DNA of 32,972 nucleotides from SZUA-430 sp036840015 (GTDB lineage: Bacteria; Pseudomonadota; Alphaproteobacteria; Micropepsales; Micropepsaceae): the NCBI GenBank assembly GCA_036840015.1, contig DAISVV010000005.1:1-32972 (forward strand). Direction: 5' to 3'. Shown one piece after another: positions 21,552 through 29,351 of the stretch. Made by a program: the position numbers and the translations under genes. Under the pieces are notes generated by a model. It did no database searches and had not been told where the DNA came from. It saw nothing but the letters and a program-made list of their open reading frames with translations. Positions within the stretch are counted from its first letter, which is position 1; each line of letters begins with the position of its first letter.

Positions 21552-22481
21552 CTATTTGCGAGGCCGGGTCTCGAGGCCCAGCCAGCCAAGCTCGAGCCAG
21601 GCCGCGCAGGCAGGGCCGAGGCGGTCCTCAGCGAGTTGCCTGTAGGCCCGGACCTCCGCCTCGCCCAGCACGTCACGCCAGCGCTCGTTGGTTCCCTTGT
21701 TGATGAAGGTGCGCGAGCCGCCGACGAAGCCGATCTCGCCGAAGGGCACGATGCGCACGGCATTCTCCTTCATGTAGTCGAAGGTGCAATGGGTCGTGAC
21801 AGTGTCCCAGTTCGAAGGTTCGATGCCGAGGAATGCCCCGATGCGCCTGATCTGGCCGGGCAGGTCGGCGACGAGGTCATTGTAGTGCACGAGCAGGATA
21901 TTCGGCGTCTCGCGCGCGTCCCACCAGCCACGCACATGATCGAAGAAGTCGGGGCTCTTCCCACCGCCGATGTCAAACTGGCCCGCAATCCAGGCGCGGT
22001 AGAATGCGTGGACGTCGGGGCCCGGGCGCGGATCAGGGATCCGCTTGTTCCCCGGCGCGTCGAGGGCCGCGTTGATGAGCGTGTCGCTCATGTTGTGGTA
22101 GTGGTTGTGGGCACTCCAGGCCACGTCGCGGCCGTCGCGCGCCACATAGATGTACTTGATGTCGGGGTTGTAGACGAGGCAATCGAGCGCAAGATGGGTC
22201 TTGATGCAGCGCCGATGCGTCTGCGCCGCCAGGCGGTCGAGCTTTTCCTGCAGCGGGGGCAGCCGGCAATCGAGCCACGGTGAATGGCCCGATATGTTTT
22301 CGATTTCCGCCCCGTCGAAGATCAGCTGCAGGACGATCTGCTGCATCCAGGTCGTGCCGGTCTTGGCGTATGTGGCCACGACGATGTCATCCTTGCGGAA
22401 GGGAAATCCGTTCCAGGCGGTGGAGTCCCACAGCCATCCCTGGTTCTCGCGTGTCTTGCGCGGTCTCGTGTCTGACGTCAT
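21552..22481 (-). CDS. Eukaryote-type sulfotransferase (PAPS-dependent)
   Basis: 309 residues, from the ATG at 22481 with a GAAGG site. It should transfer sulfate from 3'-phosphoadenylyl sulfate to a hydroxyl or amine of a small acceptor. The 5'-phosphosulfate loop is ATYAKTGTTWMQQ (Lys40), the 3'-phosphate region is YVARDGRDVAWSAHNHY, and FINKGTNERWRD near the C-terminus corresponds to the RKGxxGDWK dimer/PAPS segment of cytosolic sulfotransferases. There is no signal peptide or membrane segment. Bacterial members modify secondary metabolites, lipids or steroids; no acceptor pathway is visible nearby. It stands alone on the - strand, divergent from folK. Confidence 0.9.
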   Translation of the reverse strand: MTSDTRPRKTRENQGWLWDSTAWNGFPFRKDDIVVATYAKTGTTWMQQIVLQLIFDGAEIENISGHSPWLDCRLPPLQEKLDRLAAQTHRRCIKTHLALDCLVYNPDIKYIYVARDGRDVAWSAHNHYHNMSDTLINAALDAPGNKRIPDPRPGPDVHAFYRAWIAGQFDIGGGKSPDFFDHVRGWWDARETPNILLVHYNDLVADLPGQIRRIGAFLGIEPSNWDTVTTHCTFDYMKENAVRIVPFGEIGFVGGSRTFINKGTNERWRDVLGEAEVRAYRQLAEDRLGPACAAWLELGWLGLETRPRK

Positions 22482-22711
22482 GTGCGCACCTTCTTGCTCG
22501 ATTCCCGTCACTGACAATAATGGCAGCCGGCGTTCCTTCCCAGTGTCATTGCGGCACTGAAGGGGCTGACCTTGCGGGCGGGGCCCCCAGCCCCCGGAGC
22601 GAGGCCTGCGCGGGAAACGCTGCGCGGCCATTGCGGGTCTGCTACTCTGCCTGAAGGCTGGGCGCAGGCACCGGTGCGGAGGCGGGCGCCATCCCGCAGG
22701 AAGTCCCTCTC
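22482..22711. other. Divergent intergenic region, sulfotransferase / folK
   Basis: These 230 bases contain no convincing gene. They must hold promoters for both flanking genes, but I see no element close to consensus. A short GC-rich run (GGGCGGGGCCCCCAGCCCC, about 22577-22595) could fold on itself. Confidence 0.3.
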
Positions 22712-23215
22712 ATGATCCATGTCAGCCTTGGCGCCAACACGCCTTCCCGGGTGGGAGAGCCCCTGGTCACGCTCCGCGCCGCAATCGCGGAGATGCCGGC
22801 GCACGGGATGGAGGTCATCCGGGTTTCGCCGTTCTATCGCTCGATGGCGTGGCCCAACCCGGCGGACCCGGTGTTCGTGAATGCAGCGGTGACTGTCCGC
22901 ACGGCCAAGGGCCCGATGGAGGTGCTGCAGGCCCTGCTTGCGATCGAGCGGCAGTTCGGCCGGGTGCGCAAGACACGCTGGGAACCGCGGTGCCTCGACC
23001 TCGACCTCATCGACTATGGCGGGCTGATCGTGGACACCGATGTCCTGTCCCTGCCGCATCCGCGACTGCACGAACGTGGCTTTGTCCTGCGGCCCCTCAT
23101 GGACCTCGATCCGGCGTGGCGACATCCTGACACGGGCACCCCGATTGCCGAATTGCTCGAAAATGCTGGGGAAGAGGGGCTATCCCACCTACCGGTTGAC
23201 CAGAAAAACGGCTGA
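22712..23215 (+). CDS. folK: 2-amino-4-hydroxy-6-hydroxymethyldihydropteridine pyrophosphokinase
   Basis: 167 residues. HPPK transfers pyrophosphate from ATP to the pterin in tetrahydrofolate synthesis. MIHVSLGANTPSR matches the family start (normally SLGSN), SPFYRSMAWPNPADPVFVNAAV contains the conserved pterin-side segment, and RWEPRCLDLDLIDYGG is the metal/ATP signature (family form RxxPRxLDLDLL). HPRLHERGFVLRPLMDL closes the fold. It is the first gene of the housekeeping run; folP and folB are not adjacent. The 3' end overlaps no gene, but the rpoZ promoter lies just after it. Confidence 0.94.
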   Translation: MIHVSLGANTPSRVGEPLVTLRAAIAEMPAHGMEVIRVSPFYRSMAWPNPADPVFVNAAVTVRTAKGPMEVLQALLAIERQFGRVRKTRWEPRCLDLDLIDYGGLIVDTDVLSLPHPRLHERGFVLRPLMDLDPAWRHPDTGTPIAELLENAGEEGLSHLPVDQKNG

Positions 23216-23221
23216 AAATCC

Positions 23222-23250
23222 TTGTTTTCGCAGGCGCAGCACCGTAGAGT
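23222..23250 (+). promoter_or_regulatory. Candidate promoter of rpoZ
   Basis: TTGTTT (23222-23227), 17 bases, TAGAGT (23245-23250). Transcription would start near 23257, giving a leader of about 30 bases. It begins 7 bases after the folK stop, so rpoZ-relA probably has its own promoter. Confidence 0.45.
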
Positions 23251-23286
23251 ACAGAGCTCCCTCGAAGAAAAGGAACACGGCGCCCC

Positions 23287-23670
23287 ATGGCTCGCGTCAC
23301 CGTCGAAGACTGCGTGGACAAGATCCCGAACCGGTTCGAACTCGTGCTGCTGGCTGCACATCGGGCGCGCTCGATCACGTCGGGCTCGGGCCTGCTCGTC
23401 GATCGTGACAAAGACAAGAATCCCGTCGTTGCCCTGCGCGAGATCGCGTCGACCCGCATCAAGCCGGATGGCTTGAAGGAAGAATTCCTGACGAGCCTGC
23501 AGCGCCACATCGAAACCGATGAGCCCGAGGCTGAAAAGCCGACGGTGGAAACCGAGGACGCGCCCGAGAACATCCAGATCTCGGAGGCGGACTATGCGCG
23601 CGCGATGCGTGCCGACTCGGATGTGAAGCGGCAAGAGGTCGTGGAAGAGGTTGACGACGGCGACGTCTGA
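23287..23670 (+). CDS. rpoZ: RNA polymerase omega subunit
   Basis: 127 residues. Omega helps assemble RNA polymerase by binding the beta' subunit and forms part of a ppGpp site in some bacteria. MARVTVEDCVDKIPNRFELVLLAAHRAR is the family N-terminus, followed by PVVALREIAS. The acidic C-terminal extension (EPEAEKPTVETEDAPE) is usual in alphaproteobacteria. It precedes relA/spoT, as in most of the class, putting the polymerase subunit and the ppGpp enzyme in one transcript. Confidence 0.96.
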   Translation: MARVTVEDCVDKIPNRFELVLLAAHRARSITSGSGLLVDRDKDKNPVVALREIASTRIKPDGLKEEFLTSLQRHIETDEPEAEKPTVETEDAPENIQISEADYARAMRADSDVKRQEVVEEVDDGDV

Positions 23671-23686
23671 CAGGACGCCCGTGCTG

Positions 23687-23720
23687 GCGGCCGCTTGCGC
23701 ATCTCCTGACACGCGGCCGC
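23687..23720. repeat. Paired GCGGCCGC palindromes between rpoZ and relA
   Basis: The self-complementary octamer GCGGCCGC occurs at 23687-23694 and again at 23713-23720, and the copies can pair with each other around an 18-base loop. With no U-tract it is a poor terminator, but it could modulate read-through from rpoZ to relA. Confidence 0.3.
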
Positions 23721-23763
23721 ATTCGCCGACCGGAAGCCCCACCCGCGCGGGAGGCAGGCTGCC

Positions 23764-25932
23764 ATGATGCGACAATTCGAGCTGGTCGAGCGCGTGAAGG
23801 CGTATGCTCCGGACGCCGACGAGGACCTGCTGAACCGCGCCTATGTCTTCGGCGTCAAGGCCCACGGCAACCAGAAGCGCGATTCTGGCGATCCCTATTT
23901 CTCGCATCCCCTCGAGGTTGCCGGGATCCTCACTGACCTCAAGCTCGATGATGCAGCCATCGTCACCGCGCTGCTGCACGACACGATCGAGGATACGGCG
24001 GCGACCTATGCCGAGATCGAGAAGCTCTTCGGCCGGGAGATCGCCGACCTCGTCAACGGGGTGACGAAGCTGTCGCAACTCGAGCTGCAGTCGGAGGAGA
24101 CCAAGCAGGCCGAGAACTTCCGCAAGTTCATGCTGGCCATGAGCCATGACGTGCGGGTGCTTCTCGTCAAGCTTGCGGACCGCCTCCACAACATGCGCAC
24201 GCTCTCGGGCGTCAAGTCACCCGAGCGGCGCAAGCGCATTGCCACCGAGACGATGGAGATCTATGCGCCGCTGGCCGGCCGCATGGGCATGCAGAATTTC
24301 CGCGAGGAATTCGAGGACCGCGCCTTTGCCGAAATCAATCCCGACATGCGGGACTCGATCGTCCGTCGGCTGTCCGACCTGAAGGCGCAAAAGGGCGCCG
24401 TGATGAGCCGCATCGAAGCGGCCCTGCTGCGCAAGCTCGACGAGCACCAGATGCAGGCCATGGTTTCGGGGCGCGAGAAGAAGCCCTACTCGATCTGGCG
24501 CAAGATGGATGAAAAGCGGGTCACGTTCGACCAGCTTTCGGACATCTTTGCCCTGCGCGTCGTCGTGGGAAGCATCGAGGATTGCTATCGGGCGCTCGGG
24601 ATCCTGCACCAGTCGTGGCGGCACGTGCCGGGACGCTTCAAGGACTACATCTCGCTGCCGAAGTCCAACAATTACCGGTCGCTGCATACCGAGATCTACG
24701 GGCCTGAGAGCCAGCGCATCGAACTGCAGATCCGCTCGCGCGAAATGCATGCGGTGGCCGAGAGCGGGATCGCAGCGCACTGGAGCTACAAGGACAAGCT
24801 GAGCGGGCGCGGGCCAGCCGCCAGCGTCGACGCCTATGAATCGCTGCGATCGCTCATCCGCTCGCTGAAGGACGGCGACACGCCCGAAGAGTTCCTCGAG
24901 CATACGCGCCTGGCCCTGTTCCAGGACCAGGTGTTCTGCTTCACGCCGAAGGGCAAGCTGATCACGCTGCCGCGCGATGCCACGCCGATCGACTTTGCCT
25001 ATGCCGTCCACACCGAGGTCGGCGACACCTGCGTGGGGGCCAAGATCAATGGCCGCCACATGCCGCTGCAGACGCGCCTGAAGAACGGCGACACGGTCGA
25101 GATCATCCGCTCTCCCAAGCAGGGGCCGTCGGCCGGGTGGGAGAGAATGGTCGTCACCGGACGGGCGCAGGCCTCGATCCGCAAGTACCTGCGCAATGCC
25201 GAGAAGGTCGAGCAGCAGCGCATGGGCCGCGCAATCATCGAGAAGGCATTCAGCGATGCCGGCCACGAATACTCCGACAAGGCGATCAGTGCAGCGCTCA
25301 AGAAGCTGAACCATGCCAAGGTGGAAGATGTCTTCCAGTCGCTGGCCAACGGCGAGATCTCGCCGGTGGACGTCCTGACGGCGGCGGTACCCACCTATGT
25401 GCCGGACACGACCATGCGCAGCTTCGAGCGGCTGGTCAGCCGCAAGTCACGGTCGGGCTCCATACCGATCCTCAGCATGCAGCCGGGCCTTGCCTTCCAC
25501 CTGGCGCGCTGCTGCCAGCCTCTGTCCGGCGACCGCATCATCGGCGTGATCACGCAGGGCTCGGGTGTCATGGTGCACACGGCCGATTGCGAGCGCCTGG
25601 CCGAGGTTCAGGAGCAACCCGACCGCTGGGTCGATGTGCGCTGGGCGCCGGATGCGGCCAACGAGGTGCAGGTCGGGCGGCTGCGCATCTCGATCAACAA
25701 TGTGTCGGGGACGCTGGCCAAGGCCTGCGAGATCATTGCGCGCCAGGGCGGCAACATCACCAACCTCAAGATTGCCAACCGCACGCCCCTCGTGTTCGAC
25801 ATGCTGGTCGACATCGAGGTGGATGACACGCGCCATCTTGCCAGCATCACCGCGGCGCTGAGGGCTTCGCCTGCCGTGCATGCCGTAGACCGCCCCCATG
25901 GAGAACAGGAAGACAATGACGATGACGCCTGA
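23764..25932 (+). CDS. relA/spoT: Bifunctional (p)ppGpp synthetase/hydrolase (Rel)
   Basis: 722 residues, full length. It makes and destroys (p)ppGpp, the stringent-response alarmone. The N-terminal HD hydrolase domain is intact: YFSHPLEVAGIL (His48) and LLHDTIEDT (His72-Asp73). The synthetase domain has YSIWRKM, RFKDYISLPKSNNYRSLHT from residue 291 (RxKD type of bifunctional enzymes) and AHWSYK. TGS follows (FTPKGKLITLPRDATPIDFAY), then a conserved Cys segment (RCCQPLSGDRIIG), and a C-terminal ACT domain (RLRISINNVSGTLAKACEII). GGGAGG 9 bases before the ATG supports this start; a second ATG follows directly. Its end overlaps pyrE by 17 bases. Confidence 0.96.
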   Translation: MMRQFELVERVKAYAPDADEDLLNRAYVFGVKAHGNQKRDSGDPYFSHPLEVAGILTDLKLDDAAIVTALLHDTIEDTAATYAEIEKLFGREIADLVNGVTKLSQLELQSEETKQAENFRKFMLAMSHDVRVLLVKLADRLHNMRTLSGVKSPERRKRIATETMEIYAPLAGRMGMQNFREEFEDRAFAEINPDMRDSIVRRLSDLKAQKGAVMSRIEAALLRKLDEHQMQAMVSGREKKPYSIWRKMDEKRVTFDQLSDIFALRVVVGSIEDCYRALGILHQSWRHVPGRFKDYISLPKSNNYRSLHTEIYGPESQRIELQIRSREMHAVAESGIAAHWSYKDKLSGRGPAASVDAYESLRSLIRSLKDGDTPEEFLEHTRLALFQDQVFCFTPKGKLITLPRDATPIDFAYAVHTEVGDTCVGAKINGRHMPLQTRLKNGDTVEIIRSPKQGPSAGWERMVVTGRAQASIRKYLRNAEKVEQQRMGRAIIEKAFSDAGHEYSDKAISAALKKLNHAKVEDVFQSLANGEISPVDVLTAAVPTYVPDTTMRSFERLVSRKSRSGSIPILSMQPGLAFHLARCCQPLSGDRIIGVITQGSGVMVHTADCERLAEVQEQPDRWVDVRWAPDAANEVQVGRLRISINNVSGTLAKACEIIARQGGNITNLKIANRTPLVFDMLVDIEVDDTRHLASITAALRASPAVHAVDRPHGEQEDNDDDA

Positions 25933-26506
25933 TGACGTGCTTGCCGAATTCGAGAAGGCCGGCGCCCTGCTGAAGGGCCATTTCATCCTGTCGTCCGGGC
26001 GCCACTCGGACATGTTCCTGCAGAAGGCGCTCGTGTTCCAGTACCCGCAGCGCACGGCAAAGCTGTGCAAGGCGCTTGCCCAGAAGATCCGCACCAAGGT
26101 GCGCAAGCGGGTCGACGCCATCGTGTCGCCGGCGGTGGGCGGCATCATTCCGGGCTACGAGACGGCGCGACAGCTCAAGCTGCCGGCGATGTTCGTCGAG
26201 CGGCAGGAGGGCGTGTTCCAGCTCAGGCGGAACTTCCACCTGGACAAGAGCATGAACGTGATCATCGTCGAGGATGTGGTCTCGACGGGGCTTTCGTCGC
26301 GCGAGTGCATCGAGGCGGTGCGCAAGACCGGCGCGAATGTCGTGGCGCTGGCCTGCCTGATCGACCGGTCGGGCGGGGATGCAAAGTTTGATGTGCCCTT
26401 TGTGCCGCTGGCGCGGCTGAAGGTGCCATCGTGGGAGGCCGACAAGTTGCCGAAGCATCTCAAGGGCATACCGGCGGTCAAGCCGGGCAGCCGGGGCCTG
26501 GCGTGA
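25916..26506 (+). CDS. pyrE: Orotate phosphoribosyltransferase
   Basis: 196 residues. It joins orotate and PRPP to give OMP in pyrimidine synthesis. The PRPP signature is VIIVEDVVSTGLSSRE, and AIVSPAVGGIIPGYETARQL and FVERQEGVFQLRR are family segments. Several in-frame starts exist (25898, 25916, 25922). AGGA at 25907-25910 is best spaced for 25916. This start lies inside the end of relA, and the stop shares one base with the pdxJ start (TGATG), so relA-pyrE-pdxJ are likely coupled. Confidence 0.95.
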   Translation: MTMTPDDVLAEFEKAGALLKGHFILSSGRHSDMFLQKALVFQYPQRTAKLCKALAQKIRTKVRKRVDAIVSPAVGGIIPGYETARQLKLPAMFVERQEGVFQLRRNFHLDKSMNVIIVEDVVSTGLSSRECIEAVRKTGANVVALACLIDRSGGDAKFDVPFVPLARLKVPSWEADKLPKHLKGIPAVKPGSRGLA

Positions 26507-27270
26507 TGCTTGCCCATCTCCGGCTTGGCGTGAACATCGATCATGTGGCCACGATCCGCAATGCGCGCGGCGGTCGACATCCTGATCCGCTGCGCGCCGC
26601 ACTCATGGCGGTCGAGGCCGGGGCCGACGGCATCACGGCGCACCTGCGCGAGGACCGCCGGCATATCAGCGATGCCGATATCGAGCGTCTTGCGCACGGT
26701 ATCGGGCGTCCGCTGAACCTCGAGATGGCTGCCACCGAGGAGATGCTCGCGATCGCTCTCAGGCACCGGCCGCATGCAGTGTGCCTTGTTCCCGAGCGGC
26801 GCGAGGAGCGCACGACCGAGGGCGGGCTCGATGTCGCGGCGCAGCACAACCACCTTGCGCCCTTCGTCCGGGAACTGGCGGCGGCAAAGATCCGCGTGTC
26901 GCTGTTTGTCGAGGCCAACCCCGTTCAGCTTGCCGTCGCGCGGGCGCTGGGTGCGCATGTGGTGGAGTTGCATACGGGGGCCTATTGCGATGCGCATGCC
27001 GATGGCGACCTCGAGCTGCGGGACCGCATCCTGGACCGGCTGCGGGAGGGGGCGCGGGAGGCTGCGCGCCTGGGGCTTGAGGTGCATGCCGGGCACGGGC
27101 TGAACTATGAAACCGTGGGTCCGGTGGCGGCCATTCCGGAGGTCGTCGAGCTGAATATCGGCCACTTCCTGGTCGGCGAGGCGATCTTCACGGGGCTCGA
27201 CGCGTCGATCCGGCGCATGCGCCAGCTCATGGATGAGGCGCGCGGCGGGGCCGGCACCCGGCTGGCCTGA
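26506..27270 (+). CDS. pdxJ: Pyridoxine 5'-phosphate synthase
   Basis: 254 residues, starting on the last base of the pyrE stop. PdxJ closes the pyridine ring from 1-deoxyxylulose 5-phosphate and 3-amino-2-oxopropyl phosphate in DXP-dependent vitamin B6 synthesis. The start RLGVNIDHVATIRNARGG is diagnostic; further motifs are GADGITAHLREDRRHI, CLVPERREERTTEGGLD, VELHTGAYCDA, VHAGHGLNYETV and ELNIGHFLVGEAIFTGL. The pdxJ-acpS pairing seen here is found in many proteobacteria. Confidence 0.96.
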   Translation: MLAHLRLGVNIDHVATIRNARGGRHPDPLRAALMAVEAGADGITAHLREDRRHISDADIERLAHGIGRPLNLEMAATEEMLAIALRHRPHAVCLVPERREERTTEGGLDVAAQHNHLAPFVRELAAAKIRVSLFVEANPVQLAVARALGAHVVELHTGAYCDAHADGDLELRDRILDRLREGAREAARLGLEVHAGHGLNYETVGPVAAIPEVVELNIGHFLVGEAIFTGLDASIRRMRQLMDEARGGAGTRLA

Positions 27271-27284
27271 ACGGAGGTTTGCGG

Positions 27285-27692
27285 ATGATTATCGGTATCG
27301 GCAGCGATCTCATCGACATCCGTCGCATCGAGGCGACCCTTGAGCGTTTCGGGGACCGTTTCGTGCAGCGGCTTTTCACGGCGACGGAGCAGCGCAAGTC
27401 GGAGGGCCGGCATAACCGGGCTGCCTCCTATGCCAAGCGGTTTGCGGCCAAGGAGGCCTGCTCCAAGGCGCTGGGGACCGGTTTTCGCAAGAGTGTCTAC
27501 TGGCGCGACCTCGGGGTGGTGAACCTGAAATCCGGAAAACCGACGATGGAACTGACGGGTGGGGCAGCTGAACGGCTGAAATCCATGGTTCCGCCGGGCA
27601 TGACGGCACAGATCGACCTGACGATCACCGACGATTACCCGCTGGCGCAGGCCATCGTCATCATATCAGCGGTACCCGAGGTTTCGCCCTGA
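27285..27692 (+). CDS. acpS: Holo-[acyl-carrier-protein] synthase
   Basis: 135 residues. AcpS attaches 4'-phosphopantetheine from CoA to ACP. A GGAGG at 27273-27277, 7 bases upstream, fixes the start at the ATG 27285. MIIGIGSDLIDIRRIE carries the metal-binding Asp, RFAAKEACSKALGTGF carries the catalytic Glu, and the LTITDDYPLAQAIVII end is typical. It follows pdxJ by 14 bases. The stop is 128 bases before lepB, the largest break in this run before parC. Confidence 0.95.
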   Translation: MIIGIGSDLIDIRRIEATLERFGDRFVQRLFTATEQRKSEGRHNRAASYAKRFAAKEACSKALGTGFRKSVYWRDLGVVNLKSGKPTMELTGGAAERLKSMVPPGMTAQIDLTITDDYPLAQAIVIISAVPEVSP

Positions 27693-27750
27693 CGGCGTAA
27701 CGCCTCGCCGGATTCCCCCGGAGAGTTAACGGCTTTTTGCGGTGATTGCA

Positions 27751-27780
27751 TTGACACTTTTTCCCGTAAACTCCATCTGA
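27751..27780 (+). promoter_or_regulatory. Candidate promoter of the lepB-rnc-era run
   Basis: A perfect TTGACA at 27751-27756 stands 70 bases before the first lepB. The -10 is poor: CATCTG at 17 bases or ATCTGA at 18. It is the only promoter-like element in the 128-base acpS-lepB gap. Confidence 0.35.
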
Positions 27781-27820
27781 TATCCAGAAAACGACTGGGT
27801 AAACGCGGGACAGGAACGCT

Positions 27821-28579
27821 ATGTCTGACGCAAGCAGCAAGCCTTGGTGGAAGAATGAGAGCGTGATCGAGACGGCGAAGTCGCTCGGCACGATCGTGGG
27901 CATCGTCGCGTTCGTCCAGATCCTGCTGTTCCAGCCCTTCCGCATTCCGTCGAGTTCGATGGAGGGCTCGCTGGAAGTGGGCGACTACCTGTTCGTCACC
28001 AAGTTCACCTATGGCTATTCGGTCTATTCGATCCCGCTCATTGCGCCGGCGCAGGCGTCCGAGGATCGCATCCTCGGCGGGGAGGCCGAGCGTGGCGATG
28101 TGGTCGTGTTCCGTCTGCCGAGCGATCCCTCGCAGGACTACATCAAGCGCGTGATCGGCCTGCCGGGCGACCGCATCCAGATGATCGGCGGCGTGCTTCA
28201 CATCAATGGACAACCCGTGAAGCTCGAGCAGATCGAGGATCGCATCGAGGTCCGGGAGGACGGCAGCGAGGTTCCCATCAAGCGTCTCAGGGAAACCCTG
28301 CCGAACGGGGTGCAGCACGTCATCCTCGACCGCGAGGACGAGAGCCGCTTCGACGATACCGAGGAGTTCGTCGTGCCGGCGGGTCATTACTTCATGATGG
28401 GTGACAACCGCGACAATTCGAATGACAGCCGGGGTGACGTCGGTTTCGTGCCGGCGGCCAACCTTGTGGGTCGCGCGCAGATCATCTTCTTCTCGCATGA
28501 TGGATCGGCAGCCCTCTGGGAGATCTGGCAATGGCCGTTTGCTATCCGTTACAGCCGCCTGCTCAACCTGATCTACTGA
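27821..28579 (+). CDS. lepB: Signal peptidase I (first of two tandem copies)
   Basis: 252 residues with AGGA 6 bases before the ATG. It removes signal peptides from exported proteins at the outer face of the inner membrane. One N-terminal transmembrane segment (SLGTIVGIVAFVQILLF, about 21-37) is followed by the nucleophile segment FRIPSSSMEGSL (Ser46 before Met) and the general-base segment DYIKRVIGLPGD (Lys109). Box E is HYFMMGDNRDNSNDSR. The second copy follows after 13 bases, an evident duplication. This copy has the longer cytoplasmic N-terminus and the SSSM rather than SGSM active site. Confidence 0.95.
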   Translation: MSDASSKPWWKNESVIETAKSLGTIVGIVAFVQILLFQPFRIPSSSMEGSLEVGDYLFVTKFTYGYSVYSIPLIAPAQASEDRILGGEAERGDVVVFRLPSDPSQDYIKRVIGLPGDRIQMIGGVLHINGQPVKLEQIEDRIEVREDGSEVPIKRLRETLPNGVQHVILDREDESRFDDTEEFVVPAGHYFMMGDNRDNSNDSRGDVGFVPAANLVGRAQIIFFSHDGSAALWEIWQWPFAIRYSRLLNLIY

Positions 28580-28592
28580 TTGCTGCGCTATC

Positions 28593-29351
28593 ATGAGGGT
28601 GCGGCTGGCAGATCTTCGCGTGTGGTGGTCTGCGAACGTTTTCCGCGTCGTGTTCTATGCGCTGCTGCTGGCCGTGGTCATCAGAACGTTCATCTTCCAG
28701 CCGTTCAACATCCCTTCCGGGTCGATGGAGAACACGTTGCTGGTCGGCGACTATTTTTTCGTCACCAAGTTCAGCTATGGCTATTCGCACCACAGCCTGC
28801 CGTGGTCGCCCCGCCTGTTCTCCGGGCGCGTGTGGGGCGGGCAACCCGAGCGCGGCGACGTGGTGGTGTTCAAGCTGCCTGCGCGCCCGACAGAGGACTA
28901 TATCAAGCGCGTCGTCGGGCTTCCCGGCGACAGGATCCAGATGATCGGCGGCATCCTGCACATCAATGGCATTCCGGTCCGCATGGAAAAGGTCGAGGAT
29001 TATGTGCGTGTGACGCCCTTTGGCGGGGAGGAACGCTACGAACGCTTCCGTGAAACCCTGCCCAACGGGGTCAGTCACTATGTTCTCAGCCGGGAACCTG
29101 ACTATCCGGGCTGGGACGATACGCAGGAATTCGTTGTGCCCCCCGGCCACTACTTTATGATGGGCGACAACAGGGACCAGTCCAATGACAGCCGCATACC
29201 CAATAGCGGCGTTGGCTTTGTCCCAGAGGAAAACCTGGTTGGCCGTGCCGACCTCATCTTGTTCTCGACCGATGGCACCGCGAAAAACTGGGAATTCTGG
29301 AAGTGGCCGGTCGCAATCCGGTACGGACGATTCTTCCAGGGAATCCACTGA
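28593..29351 (+). CDS. lepB: Signal peptidase I (second tandem copy)
   Basis: 252 residues, the same length as the first copy but clearly diverged. The transmembrane segment (VFRVVFYALLLAVVIRTFIF, about 16-35) is followed by FNIPSGSMENTL (Ser44), DYIKRVVGLPGD (Lys105) and HYFMMGDNRDQSNDSR. All catalytic boxes are intact, so both copies should be active. A long region after the nucleophile (HHSLPWSPRLFSGRVWGG) differs most from the first copy and may alter substrate choice. The 3' end overlaps the likely start of rnc by at least 80 bases. Confidence 0.95.
   Translation: MRVRLADLRVWWSANVFRVVFYALLLAVVIRTFIFQPFNIPSGSMENTLLVGDYFFVTKFSYGYSHHSLPWSPRLFSGRVWGGQPERGDVVVFKLPARPTEDYIKRVVGLPGDRIQMIGGILHINGIPVRMEKVEDYVRVTPFGGEERYERFRETLPNGVSHYVLSREPDYPGWDDTQEFVVPPGHYFMMGDNRDQSNDSRIPNSGVGFVPEENLVGRADLILFSTDGTAKNWEFWKWPVAIRYGRFFQGIH

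Noticed and set aside
23687..23720. Paired NotI-type octamers as a rho-independent terminator of rpoZ
   Set aside because: The stem is followed by no T-run and the octamers are expected in GC-rich DNA; listed only as a weak repeat.
24217..25314. Open frame of 365 codons antisense to relA/spoT
   Set aside because: Lies fully within a certain gene; sequence shows the reverse-complement codon bias typical of shadows.
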